From Begonia masoniana (lineage: Eukaryota > Streptophyta > Magnoliopsida > Cucurbitales > Begoniaceae), in assembly GCA_022432975.1 (NCBI GenBank), contig CM039510.1, positions 29,578,246 to 29,642,245 of the forward strand: a stretch of 64,000 nucleotides of DNA. The letters run 5' to 3'. The first letter of the stretch is position 1. Every line of letters begins with the position of its first letter. This document shows, piece after piece, positions 33,119 through 44,987 of the stretch. The notes beneath the pieces were generated by a model. It did no database searches. It saw only the letters and a program-made list of their open reading frames with translations, and had not been told where the DNA came from. A program made the position numbers and the translations under genes.

Positions 33119-34293
33119 AATCATGATGCATGAACAATTCATATCTTAAAGTAAACAATCAATGATGTGTACCATCAAGACTATAAACACATAACCTATA
33201 ACCTATAAAACATCTAAACCTGTCTACCCAACCAAAGTAAATAAACATACGCATCTCTAAAACTCCTCGAGACGACATTCGACGTACGGTGTAGGCCAAT
33301 CGGCCAGAGAAATCACGAGAACTTACCTCGGGTCCTTAGCAAATTCGAGCTTGAAAGTCTTTGGCCTTACTTTTGCTAATCACAAGTAACCTAATCAAGA
33401 CATCAAAATTAAACACTTAAAACGCACACCAGAATTTTCGGATTTACACTATAAAATTGGGTAAACTTTAAACGGTCGTAACTCTCTCAATTTTTATCCG
33501 TTTTCAATGATACAACCCATTTTGGAAACCTCGTTATGTCTATTTTAACATTGAATCATCCATTTATACCAAAACAAAACAGAATCGGGGCAGAAAACCG
33601 AAAACCGAACTGGCCGCGGAAATTTTCCAGTTTTTACACAACAACTTCGAAAATTCATAACTAAATCAATTCTTAATGAAATCGAGTGATTCAAGTTGCT
33701 ATGAACTCCTTTAAGAGTCCCCTATCCAATGATACAAGCCATTTAACAAATTAGAATCAAGAGCTAGATCAGTTCTCAAGAAAACCGAAACTCCCCATTT
33801 TTTAAGTCATAATTTTCTTATCCAACTTCAAAATTTCGTAATAAATTGAATATAGGTCCAAATTCGATGATTCAAGATGCTATGCAAACCTTAAGGTGTC
33901 TAGTTTTTAATGATCAAATTCATTTAACAACCCAATATCATTAGCTCAACCGAATTTGAACAAAACCGAACCTGCCCTGTTATTTTCTTAAATTCCAGAT
34001 TTTTTATCACCTTTAACCACCAAAATCTCTCCATATAAAACTCTAACATGATTTTATATCATCCTTAAACATCATTTAGTAGAAGAAACCAGCAAGAGAA
34101 ATTCGTGCATCCATTTTAAATTCTAAAAACCCTAACCAAAATTCTCCCAAAACTCCACCCAACTCACCCCTAAACCCTCCATTAAACTTATAAACTAAAA
34201 ACCCATCAAAACTAAAGAGAGTTCACCTTTGAACTGAAGAAAATTGATGAAGAAAGATCGGAGGAGGGAGGGAGCCGCTGCGGTTCTTCTTTG

Positions 34294-34297
<4 letters not shown>

Positions 34298-34334
<37 letters not shown>

Positions 34335-34372
34335 GGTTTCACGTGAAAGCCAACCCCCCCCCCCCCCCCCTT
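34298..34372. repeat. (GA)n and poly(C) runs
   Basis: An AG dinucleotide run (34301-34331) and a C homopolymer (34354-34371) in the LTR leader. Both are prone to assembly and length error. Confidence 0.93.
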
Positions 34373-34743
34373 CCTTTTTTGCCCTTTTCCTTTTTATTTA
34401 ACAAAAATCCAAATTACATTTATATCCTTATTTAATTAAATCTTAAACTTAACCATTATTTCACCCATTTTGCTCCCATTACATTTACTCATGCCACCAT
34501 TATTCACATTCAATTCATTTCCATAAGAATGTACATCACCAAGTATTCATTACAACTCAAGTCGATAATTTGACGGGTGCTAAAATTTTTATTTTTATTC
34601 ATTCTCTTTTAAAACTTTGCTAATAATTCTAATTACAAAATAATTACATTTATACTATTTATTCCCAAAAATCTATTAAACAACATAATTTATTAAATAC
34701 CGAAATTAAAGTGTACGGTAATATTTTCGGGTGTTACAGCTAA

Positions 34744-35590
34744 TCCAAGGAAACTCTATATGTCTGTAGCATTCCTCGGTTGGGGCCATTTCTTGATTGC
34801 TTGAACCTTGGCTGGATCGACAGATATTCCATCTCCCGAGATGACGTGACCTAGAAAGTGAACTTGGTCCAACCAAAACTCACACTTGAAAAACTTGGCA
34901 TAAAGTTGGTGCTGCTTTAGTATTTCTAATACCAAGGTCAGGTGCTTTGCATGCTCATCCTTAGAACATGAATAGATTAAGATATCATCAATAAACACTA
35001 TGATAAATTTATCTAGATACTCATGAAACACCCTATTCATGAGATCCATGAAAGCTGCTGGTGCATTTGTCAATCCAAAAGACATTACCAAGAACTCATA
35101 ATGTCCATACCTCGTGCGAAAGGCAGTCTTTGGAATATCTTCAGATTTAACTTTCAATTGATAGTAGTCAGACCTTAGGTCAATCTTAGAGAAGACTCGT
35201 GCACCATGGAGTTGGTCGAATAAATCATCAATTCTAGGTAGTGGATACTTGTTTTTGATAGTTAACTTATTCAATTCCTTATAATCAACGCACCTACGCA
35301 ATGATCCATCCTTCTTCTTAACAAAAAAGACTGGTGCACCCCAAGGTGAAAAGGTAGGGCGTATGAACTCTTTTTCCAACAGTTCCTCCAACTGTGTTTT
35401 TAACTCTCTAAGTTCCATTGGTGCTAATCTGTATGGATTCTTAGATACAGGTTCTGCACCTAGGTAAACATCTACAACAAACTCTATTTCTCTATCTGGC
35501 GGCAAGCCAGGAAAATCATCCAGAAATACTTCTGGGAAGTCTTGGACAACTAAGACATTTTGAGGACTCGATTTTCCTACAACCTATGTG
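34744..35590 (-). pseudogene. Ty3/gypsy reverse transcriptase (minus)
   Basis: From 35505 leftward about 249 residues are open: [65 protein letters not shown] (first catalytic Asp; the usual SGYHQL is SDYYQL), [15 protein letters not shown], and the FIDDIL catalytic box near 34985. A TAG after ATDI (34756) precedes SFLGLA, and the solo LTR then cuts the frame. Upstream sequence to 35590 encodes part of the PR-RT linker with stops. Confidence 0.93.
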
Positions 35591-35688
35591 TCTATAGCAC
35601 TGGCCAAAAAACATAAATACTCCCTGCATGGAGAAGGCCTAGCGTTGATAGGAGTTAAAACAGACATCCTCATATCTTTCTTCAAAGC

Positions 35689-36105
35689 TTAAAAGGTATG
35701 CTTCAAACCACCAGGGGGTTGAAAACTAACTATCTCAGTCCTACAATAGATTGTGGCATAATGTTTGAACAACCAATCCATTCCTAGGATTACATCAAAT
35801 CTCATTATCTCCATGATAATGAGATCAGCAGGCAGATTCATACTTCTCACTGACACCACACTGTTAAGCATCACTTGGTTAGAGTGCATGCATTCTCCAG
35901 AGGGTAATGCGACATTAAACGCATGCATAGTTGGCGTAGGCCGTACATCTAACTTGATAGCAAACGTAGACGCTACAAAAGAATGCGTTGCACCAGAATC
36001 TATTAAAGTAAAAGCAGACATAGAGTTGATCAATATGGTACTTGACACCACAGCGGGTTGATCATTATCACCCGACTCCATCATGGAGAATATCCTCGGC
36101 TTCAA
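35689..36105 (-). pseudogene. Aspartic protease domain (minus)
   Basis: The open frame holds FTLIDSGATHSFVAS with catalytic D-S-G, LPSGECMHSNQ and FDVILGMDWLFKHYA, the usual retropepsin motifs of Tekay-type elements. It follows the Gag zinc knuckle in the same phase as much of gag, fitting a single Gag-Pol frame in the parent. It stops at 35689, about 180 bp before the RT frame opens, because of nonsense mutations. Confidence 0.92.
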
Positions 36106-36109
36106 CTTA

Positions 36110-37110
36110 GCAGGGCCACTCTTTAAAGCTGGGCAGTCTCTGTTAACATGGTCAACCTTATTACAGTTGTAACATCGAACGACTCTAGGCTTTGGGCAAT
36201 CCTTGAACTGTACCCAACTTCCTCACAGTTGAAACACTTTCTGAACCGATTCTGCACTCGCCCGGGTGATTCTTCAAGCATTTCAGACATTGGGAAAACT
36301 TCATGGTATCTTGTACCTTCTTTCCTGTTCCTTGACTACCCTGGCCTTCACTGGGCCTTTTTGTCCCACGATGTTGTTGCGATTGGGTGGTTCCTTGTAT
36401 AACTTCCGTGGAGCTTCCCATTGCCCACGACATTTCATTTCTGTCTCTTCCACCACCAGCGCCGTGTCCACAACTTCGCTATAAGTCAAGCCCTTAATGC
36501 CAGAAATCTTCACTCCCCTATAAATCTCTGGCTTCAGTCCATTGACAAACTGAAAAACTTTGTCTTCATTTCTGTGTACGAGGTCCCTAGAAAACCTGGA
36601 CAGGGACTCAAATTGTCGGTTGTACTCAGACACGAACCCCGTCTGTTTCAATTGCAAAAACTCCACTTTCTTTGTAGTCTGGACAGTACTGTTAAAGTAT
36701 TTATCATAGAAAACTTCATTGAATTGCGCCCAAGACATTGCCATGACATCAGAGAGATGGTCTCCATCGTTTCCCACCAAAGCTGAGCATCACCGGCCAA
36801 ATGAAATGTTGCCAAAGTGACTTTGTCTCCTTCTCCAATATTGGCACATCTTAAGCCATTCCTCGGCAACAAACGGATCAGATGATTTTTCATCAAACGT
36901 GGGCGGTTGTAGTCTCCGAAATCTGTCTCCAGATTGCTCATTACTGGAACTTGAGTTGGCACTCCCTTGCACCTCTCGGTTCAATAGTAGTCCCAATTGG
37001 TCGGACGGCTGATGCACCAGATCTGTCAACTGCCTAATCACACTGGGATCCTCACTTCCCGGATTTGGTGTCTCTCTCGGTATTCTTGGTCTGCCTGGTC
37101 ATCTAGACAT
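36110..37110 (-). pseudogene. Gag polyprotein, two frameshifts (minus)
   Basis: A start codon at 37110 is followed at codon 4 by TGA, probably a CGA that lost its C. The capsid-like part reads DRFRRLQPPTFDEKSSDPF and AEEWLKMC in one phase, GDKVTLATFHLAGDAQLWW in a second, and WAQFNEVFYDKYFN with FLQLKQTGFVSEYNRQFE in the first again, so there are two frameshifts. Two zinc knuckles close it: CLKCLKNHPGEC (about 36240-36275) and CYNCNKVDHVNRDC (36137-36178, CX2CX4HX4C). Gag would form the particle and package RNA. This copy is broken. Confidence 0.92.
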
Positions 37111-37250
37111 TTTGCTATATTCCTGGACAAGGTTAATTACTCTCATAAATATCTAATAACTACGGTCAACATAAACACTTACAGTTGTTGGAGTACTCCC
37201 ACGCGACGATCAGCACTGATGAGTAATCTTTTAAACGGTTTAACCCAATG

Positions 37251-37262
37251 TCTCTGATACCA
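37251..37262 (-). other. Primer binding site of the minus chromovirus
   Basis: The minus strand reads TGGTATCAGAGA, four bases from the 5' LTR (37266). Confidence 0.92.
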
Positions 37263-37532
37263 TACTGTAACGCCCCGAGTTGATTCAACCCGATTTGTTA
37301 CTTACATACTCCGAACTGTAATAAGAAAGTTCTAGGAAAAATTTAAAATTTCACTCAACGGTCAAAATTTGACATTTATTTAAAAAAAATATCAAAAACT
37401 TGCAGCGGAAAAACATTTGTGTAAAACAGAGTCTTTACGAAAACAGACTAGAAACTTTTTACAGTTTAAATAAGACAATAAGGAAAACGTTTGAAACTGC
37501 TCGGAGACATCTATAGCCAGCTTGACGTTATT

Positions 37533-38676
37533 GTCAATCTAGCGCCTATAGAGTTTGTCGACTCCGACCTTGGACAACATGCCCATCTATGTCTCTTGAC
37601 GACAAACTCTGGACAAGCAACTTTGGACAACTAGCTCTGAACAAGCGACTTTGGACTACTAACTCTTGACAAGCGACTTTGGACGACTAACTCTGGACAA
37701 GCGACTTTGGACTACTGTTCCCCTCGTCCACGGCTATATAGGTTTAACGTCTACGGATTTTCGTCCATAGACTTACTTAAGTTTTATCGTCCACGGGCCA
37801 CGTGACTTTATTACTCATGGTTTACAAAGACTCATCGTCCACGGACTAAAGTCTTATAGACTTACTCAAATTGATCGTTCACGGGTCACGTGACTACTTA
37901 CTCTAGACGACAACACTTCAGACAAACGTATCCAACTGTTTTCACCTACAACTATGGACGAATAATTTCACCTACAGTTTGGACGGTTACCTCTATGACA
38001 GAAACATGACTTAACCAAATAAACACTAAACGATGGACCACTCCGACTACTAAAAGGACTTGTAAATTTGACAGCAACTATTCAACACAACTTGAATCCA
38101 TAAAATTGTTCAAAAATCTAGAAAGAAGAACTACAGTTAAAACCAACCATGTCAATCTAGCGCCTATAGAGTTTGTCGACTCCGACCTTGGACAACATGC
38201 CCATCTATGTCTCTTGACGACAAACTCTGGACAAGCAACTTTGGACAACTAGCTCTGAACAAGCGACTTTGGACTACTAACTCTTGACAAGCGACTTTGG
38301 ACGACTAACTCTGGACAAGCGACTTTGGACTACTGTTCCCCTCGTCCACGGCTATATAGGTTTAACGTCTACGGATTTTCGTCCATAGACTTACTTAAGT
38401 TTTATCGTCCACGGGCCACGTGACTTTATTACTCATGGTTTACAAAGACTCATCGTCCACGGACTAAAGTCTTATAGACTTACTCAAATTGATCGTTCAC
38501 GGGTCACGTGACTACTTACTCTAGACGACAACACTTCAGACAAACGTATCCAACTGTTTTCACCTACAACTATGGACGAATAATTTCACCTACAGTTTGG
38601 ACGGTTACCTCTATGACAGAAACATGACTTAACCAAATAAACACTAAACGATGGACCACTCCGACTACTAAAAGGA
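37533..38676 (-). repeat. 526-bp direct duplication inside the 5' LTR
   Basis: 37533-38058 and 38151-38676 look identical, offset by 618 bp, with 92 bp between. The 3' LTR (28050-28600) has a single copy, so the duplication arose after insertion and recently. The right copy ends in an abrupt CTAGAATGGTAGAAAGAG junction. Confidence 0.93.
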
Positions 38677-38959
38677 TCTAGAATGGTAGAAAGAGAACAC
38701 TCAGTTAAACCACCTGTTTTCATAAATCCAAAAAATCTCAAAAACATATTAAAACATTAAAACTACCACTGTCATTAAAATTCTCAGCACGCTTTAACAA
38801 AACATTTGTGTAACGACCCCGGTAGGGTCGAGACATATTTCATGACTTTCTTAATCATTTAATTCTTACTTTCTGCACCTTGTTCATTATCAGTATTATT
38901 TTTTTTGTATTACTACATAACTTGGCTCAAGACATCACGCGCGATTCATTAAACATCGC

Positions 38960-39560
38960 TCAGCAATGAAATACATTGCATATCTGTCGGCGAGCAGTGC
39001 AAAATGCTTCATCCGATGAGCAGGAACTTCAACACTTAAACTGCATCTACTGATAGAAAAACAAACTCACATCTGCCGATCATAAAACGACAGAACTCAT
39101 TACTTATTCACTTGCTCCTGCCGATCGCTAAACGACAAGCACAGAGCTCGCTTCTGCCGGTAGTGAAAATCTACATCATCCGGTTATCACGTGCATCTCA
39201 CGTGACTCATTAGACACCACCCGATCACTAAACGACAAACGCATCACCTGGTATTTGAAATACACTACATCGCCCGGTAAGAGGCATCATCCGGTGGGCA
39301 ACATTTGTTCCCATCCACCGATGACACCAACCGGATGATGTCCTCATCCATCAGAGACATCATCCTGTAAGCAAGTGCAATACACGTGACTCACTTACCT
39401 CAACCGATAAGAGACATCATCCGGTGAACAACAAACGTTCGCCATCCACCGGTGACGTCAGCCGGATGGTTCACCCATCCAGTTTCTATCATTCAGCTCA
39501 CACCGGTGACGTCAGCCGGATGATGTATTCATCCAACTTCTATCACACAGCAGTAAAATA
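38960..39560 (-). repeat. Irregular CCGG/TGACGTCA array
   Basis: CATCCGGT, CATCTGCCGAT, CACCGGTGACGTCAGCCGG (near 39457 and 39502) and CACGTGACTCA recur without a fixed period. The words match those of the regular arrays in related LTRs. Confidence 0.8.
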
Positions 39561-40570
39561 CAGAAAACTTCAAACACTCATATCGACAGAAAGATAGCCT
39601 GACCTTCACAGATTTCATACTTGTAGACATAAACATAGGCAGACATGAAACATGGACTCATCTAGGATACATGTAGCGGAAGACTTAATTAAAACAGATC
39701 ATTCTATACCCTTATAATCATCCCCAAATTTTGGTAACCAAACTAGACAATCGCAGAATCCAATATTCTAAAGAAAATCTCATTCTACTCAAACATTAGT
39801 TCATCATAAATCTTACTGACACATTATGAGCATAACTACGGGTCATATTCGCCTGCAAGCCACAGACTTCCAACCTGAGCACCATCCTGCAACCAGCCTT
39901 AGACATCATCACTGAATTTGGAATCCTCACCTGCTAAATCTTCACCTACATCATAAGGTTTAAAACTATAAGCCTAATGCTTAGTAAGGAATGCAATACT
40001 AACAAGTATGCATGAATGCTCATTTTAAGAAACAAATGCTCATGAATCTTTTCTTGTTCATATTCATACTCAAGTCTTCATTCTTGTTCATCGTTCGTAT
40101 TCATCATTCATAATCATCATTCATGCTCATCATTCATATTCATCATTCATGTTCATCAATCGTATTCTTCATTCATGTTGTGTGGATTAAGAGAGGATTT
40201 GTGCCGGTAAAGGGGGTTGACAGTGAGAGTGTACATAGTCCCTTGCGGGTCGTAATCATGGTCCTTCCTTTTGGACAGTGACATACACCAAACCGCCCCC
40301 AACCCTCGCTTAATTCACGTTGCATAAGTTTTATGTTCTTATCTTATTCATGAGGAAAACATGCTCTTAAAACATTTTCATATGCATAAAACATTCATGA
40401 TGCATGAACATGAGAACTCTTAACTCATCAAGCTACAGAATAATGCATTCATCCGACGTGAAATCATACCATTAAGTCAAACATCAACATAAGAAACAGA
40501 CAGTAACTTAAATAACTTCCAATCATCGTATCAGTTTCTACCTAGCATCCTTGTGATGTAGGGCCCTAAT

Positions 40571-43085
40571 TGTAACGACCCCGGCTAGGAGCCGTCACGT
40601 ACTCATATACTTTCATTAACCGTTTGCCTGACTTTTACTATTATTACATTCACTTACTATCTCACAACAAACTTCCACATTATACATATATATTTATTTA
40701 TTTTTTTAAACTGGTAATAGAGACGCAGAACCATTAAGGAAAACGAACCCTCTCGTGCCCGACTTCCCACGCCTCGCCGGCTCAAACTCTCACAGAGTCG
40801 AGCGACTAGACTCGGTCATTGGTTTCTTGACAATTCCGGGAAAAGAGGAGGTATCCTCAATTCTCTTAACATAATACCACTCGGGTTTGCATGGGTTGCA
40901 TGCGTTGACAACCCTCAGAAATTTAGTCGTCCGGTCATCACGTGCATTACGCGTGACTCGCTTAACATCACCTAAAAGGAGACATCTTCCGGTGGACACG
41001 TGGGTCTCGCGTGCTAAATTAAAACATCATCCGGTCGCTAATCGACAAAACACATTTTTCATCTTCCGGTGAACACGTGGGTCTCGCGTGCTAAATTAAA
41101 ACATCATCCGGTCACTAATCGACAAAACACATTTTTCATCTTCCGGTGAACACGTGGGTCTTGCGTGCTAAATTAAAACATCATCCGGTCGCTAATCGAC
41201 AAAACACATTTTTCATCTTCCGGTGAACACGTGGGTCTCGCGTGCTAAATTAAAACATCATCCGGTCGCTAATCGACAAAACACATTTTTCATCTTCCGG
41301 TGACGTCATCCGGAAGACTAAACCATCATGCAACTATTCTTTCGGCATCTGCCGATGACGTCAGCCGGAAGACTACCTCTTCCAGCTTCCGTCTTACGGT
41401 AGAGAACTCTAAATCATCAAATGACTCCTTCCAACTGGAAGAAAACACAACTCATCCAAATGCATATAACGGAAGACTTAAGCAACAGATCATTTATAAT
41501 CTATATAATCATTCCCTGACTCAGTGATCCACTAGACAGTTTCAAAGCTCAACGTTTTAAAATAATCTCATCCTACTCAAACTACCATATCCTTTAACAT
41601 ACTGTAACATAAGAGTCTTAACTAGGGGTCATAAGTCGCCTCTCCAGTCCCGCACTGTCACCTTGAGCATCCTCCAGCAACCAGCCTTAAGCATCCTCTT
41701 TGCACATAACATCCTCACCTGAACCTTCTTCACCTACACCATAAGGTTTAACTATAAGCCTAATGCTTAGTAAGGAATGCATGCTGACAGATATACATGA
41801 GTACACAATTTAAAGAGACATAAGTTCTTAAACCATTCATCATTCGTGTTCATCTTTATCATTTACATGACATGTATTAAGGCAGGAGACGAGGGAGGAA
41901 GACAGGGTACATAGTCATTTGCCTATCGCGGCAGTCATACATAATCAATTGCCTATCGCGGCAATCATGATACATCACTCGGCCTCCCCCAGTGGGAGAA
42001 TTCGCGAGCCATACATATCATTAACTCGGCCTCCACCAGTGGGAGAATTCGCGAGCCATACATATCATTAACTCGGCCTCCACCAGTGGGAGAATTCGCG
42101 AGTCATACTTAACATAGTCTTTTCCCCCGTTCTGCACTTAATCATGGTTACATTTACTTTTCATGTTCTCAACTTAATCATAAACATGGACATAATACAT
42201 AGACATGAGGTTCACAGAGAAAAGTCATACCATAAGGACAAGTAGAACATCCTGTAACTTTACATTTACTTACACAACTTCTTCATATCGTGGAAATAAC
42301 AAATCATAGTCAACAAGTTAACATCTCAGTGATTTCCTAATACCCTTGCGGTGTAGGGCCCTAGTGGCCGGAAATCTTAACACATTCACTTACCTGGATT
42401 CCTTAGCAATCCGAACTTCCTTTCTTTAACTTCTTCACCTAAAACATGTACATTACAGTAGTTAAAACAAAGTCCTAGTAGTCCTAATCATAAACCATCC
42501 TAGGATCTAATAGCTAAAGTCATTCCGATTCCTCTGTTTGACACACTGCAGTCTGAAATCTGAAACTAGGTGGACAGGTTTTACCATTGATTAAATCCGA
42601 GTTGGTTGCTTAAAATACTCAGAATCGATTCGGGATGACATTTCTACTCTCAGATTAAGAAAATCACAACCTGCTCGGCCACTGCTAAAAATCCGAACTC
42701 AGTGCCGAGCTGAAAACAGAGCTCTATTTACTAATGAATGACTACATTGTCCATTTCATACCTCGAGTATGGATTTGCAGAGAAAAGCAAGCTCGAAACC
42801 GGTTGTCGGCAGAGGAAAAGTCTGGTAGCCGAGAGCAAGAACTTGGAAGAGAAGAAATCGCCGAGAGGGAATGTCGGCTACAGTGGCAATAAATGAGATT
42901 TAAGGTTTCCATTTCCTATTTATACTAAATCCATCGATTTTAATTTACAAAACTGCCACCCAACCTAGTTTTACTTAACTTGTAATAATTTATCTTAACA
43001 TTAAATTTTAAATCATAAAGGTTAAATAAGAGGGTGACAATGAAAATGGTCAGAAAATCACCTGGCCGAAATGTCGGGTGTTACA
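40571..43085 (-). mobile_element. Innermost solo LTR, TSD CTAAT (2515 bp)
   Basis: It begins TGTAACGACCCCGG and ends ATGTCGGGTGTTACA. CTAAT stands at 40566-40570 and 43086-43090. It is the inverted counterpart of the solo LTR at 17741-20227, sharing the three 47-bp hairpin repeats (41975-42110) and the leader. Donor-like GTAAGT is at 42393 and the acceptor-like box at 41734, a 660-nt interval. The target site lies inside the GGCC hairpin module of the host LTR. Confidence 0.96.
40925..41345 (-). repeat. 77-bp array with CACGTG sites
   Basis: CACGTGGGTCT starts at 40997, 41074, 41151 and 41228, 77 bp apart. Each unit also has CATCTTCCGGTG and CATCATCCGGTC. It ends in GGTGACGTCATCCGG at 41299. 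CACGTG is the plant G-box core (established knowledge). Confidence 0.95.
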
Positions 43086-44987
43086 CTAATGGCTGGGAAT
43101 CCTACACATTCACTTACCTGGTTCCCTTAGCAACTTGAACTCCTTTTCTTCAGACTTCTTCACCTAAATCATTTATATTGCAGTAGTTAAAATGAAAATC
43201 CTATTAGTCCTAATCACAAGTCATCCTAGAATCTAATAACTAAAGTCATTCCTGAATCCCTTAGTCTAGTTCTCTGTGTGCAATCTGAAATCCAAAACCA
43301 AAACAGCTAGGTTCAACTAACGATTAATCAGGGTCGGTTATATTAAATGTCCAGAATCGATTCGGAAATGCTATTACAAACACCGATTAAAAATGTTCCT
43401 AATATTCGGCCATTGAAGAATCTAGAAACATTGGGTTCTAGTTGAAAACAGAGTTCCAAATAACTACACGGCAACCACATTGACTAAATCTTACCTCGAA
43501 CGTAGGTTATCGGAGTGGAGGTTGGAGGAATCGATCGTCAAAGAAGGAGTCGCTGGCAGAGAGATGGAGAGCTCAGAAGGATGAAGAATCGCAGAGAGGG
43601 AATGTCGGCTACAGTGAGGTTTTTGAAAGGTTTAACGATTTCCATTTCAAATTTATATACAGGGATATCCTCCCAAATTACGATTCTGTCATCCCATAAA
43701 TTGAAACAAATGAGCCCAGGCATTAAAATTTGAATTAAAGATTAACAATAAAGGTGACAGTTAATTCCGTTAAGAAAATCACCTGGCCGAAATTGTAGGG
43801 TGTTACAATTTGTCTACTAAGACTTCACCTATTGCCATTAGTTAAACCTCTCCATCAGTTGCCAAGTCGTAGCTTGGATGCGCTCCTTCAACCGCTTCTA
43901 TTCCTCAACACGATCAGAGAACACACATGTGGTCACTTCTTCACCTACATCACAAAACTCATCTATTAGCCTAATGCTAAGTAAGTAGAGCAATAATGAA
44001 ATGAAATGCTGAAACATAAATCCTATTCATGCAATTTCTACTTTTACAACTCAGTTGAATTCATAATCATTCTCTGCTGATCTGATCCTTCTGTTCGATG
44101 GGAATTGGATCAGTTTTTCCAAAGTCGAATATCCTCTAACTCGATTAAGGGGCGAATTAGTTCCCTTAATAGCTGGTCTTGATCACTTTGTTCGATGGAA
44201 AGCGGATCATTTTTCCCAAAGTCGAATATCCTCTAACTCGATTAAAGGGCGGATTAGTTCCCTTAATAGCTGATCTAGTTTGTTCTGTTCATGTCTTACC
44301 ATATCATTACATGTAAATACATTTTTGTATTCTTTCAAAATATGATGCATGACATTCTGAAAACATACAAAACATGCATAAATCCTACTGTTTTGTGATG
44401 TAGGCCCGAAGGCACACACAAACTCTACTTACCTGGCTTCCCGAGAGATTTCTGGTTGTAAGGTACTTCAAGAGTTGGCTCACCTAAAACATAAGCACAG
44501 CATTACTTAACTTCATTCTAAACTATCCAGAAATTTTTAGGGAAACTAGTTTGGAAGCTCTGTTCATCGTGCATTCTCGATTTAGCACAAAACCCGAATT
44601 AAACTCTTTACTCATAGCACTCTCAACATTTTCTATTTTATTCCACCGTAAACCATTCATCAAATGTATATCCTATATTCATCCTAAATTATCTAGCAAG
44701 AGGAAAGAAGGAAGAACTCACCTGGATTGAAGGAATCAGACGGAAGGATCGCCTAGATAACTCTGCTGAGTTGGGAGCCGAAAAGGGAAAGTGGAATAAG
44801 CTGGCGGCTAAACCTCATTAACCCCTTCATTTATATCACAAACTTGTAAATTACACATATGCTCATGACTAACTAACTTTAACCTATTTGAGCAACCAAT
44901 CAAATTCGCTTAATTCCATAAAATAAAAGTCACAAAATGTTGCTATTAAAAATATCAAGTTTGACAATTACCGGTTGTTACAACATG

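Larger units (their letters stand above)
32056..34738 (-). mobile_element. Solo LTR in pol, TSD GCTAA (2683 bp)
   Basis: It begins TGTAGCGTCCC and ends TTTTCGGGTGTTACA on the plus strand. GCTAA occurs at 32051-32055 and 34739-34743. Read in minus, it starts TGTAACACCCGAAAA with a CT/GA-rich leader (34200-34370), donor-like GTAAGT (33326) and acceptor-like box (32789), a 538-nt interval. The CACCTGAGG and ACCCGTGGGG words past the acceptor match the LTRs at 46353 and 52535, so the families are related. It splits the reverse transcriptase frame. Confidence 0.95.
38809..43807 (-). mobile_element. Solo LTR with TSD ATTTG, itself split
   Basis: It begins TGTAACGACCCCGG and ends GTAGGGTGTTACA. ATTTG occurs at 38804-38808 and 43808-43812. 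Without the inner insertion (40571-43085) it is about 2.48 kb. It is the same family as 6869-9126. CACCGGTGACGTCAGCCGG repeats near 39300-39520 lie in its transcribed 3' part (read in minus), and the ATCATTCAT minisatellite at 40080-40180 lies in the intron-like part. Confidence 0.95.
27786..44982 (-). mobile_element. Full gag-pol chromovirus with nested insertions (17.2 kb)
   Basis: The flanking TSD is ACATG at 27781-27785 and 44983-44987. In minus order: 5' LTR (44982-37266), PBS, gag, protease, RT, RNase H, integrase with a chromodomain tail, PPT, 3' LTR (29955-27786). Two later insertions lengthen it: a solo LTR in RT/RH (32056-34738) and a solo LTR in the 5' LTR (38809-43807) that holds another solo LTR. 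Without these it would be about 9.5 kb, usual for Tekay/Del-type elements. Each coding domain carries stops or frameshifts, so it cannot be autonomous now. Confidence 0.95.
37266..44982 (-). repeat. 5' LTR, split and internally duplicated
   Basis: LTR text lies at 37266-38808 and resumes at 43813-44982. The solo LTR at 38809-43807 with TSD ATTTG lies between. With that removed it is still about 540 bp longer than the 3' LTR because of a 526-bp internal duplication. Donor-like GTAAGT is at 44432, the acceptor-like box at 43945, and the two ~97-bp repeats at 44090-44280. Confidence 0.93.

Noticed and set aside
34244..34435. 63-residue frame with an Arg/Glu dipeptide run
   Set aside because: It is translation of an (AG)n microsatellite.
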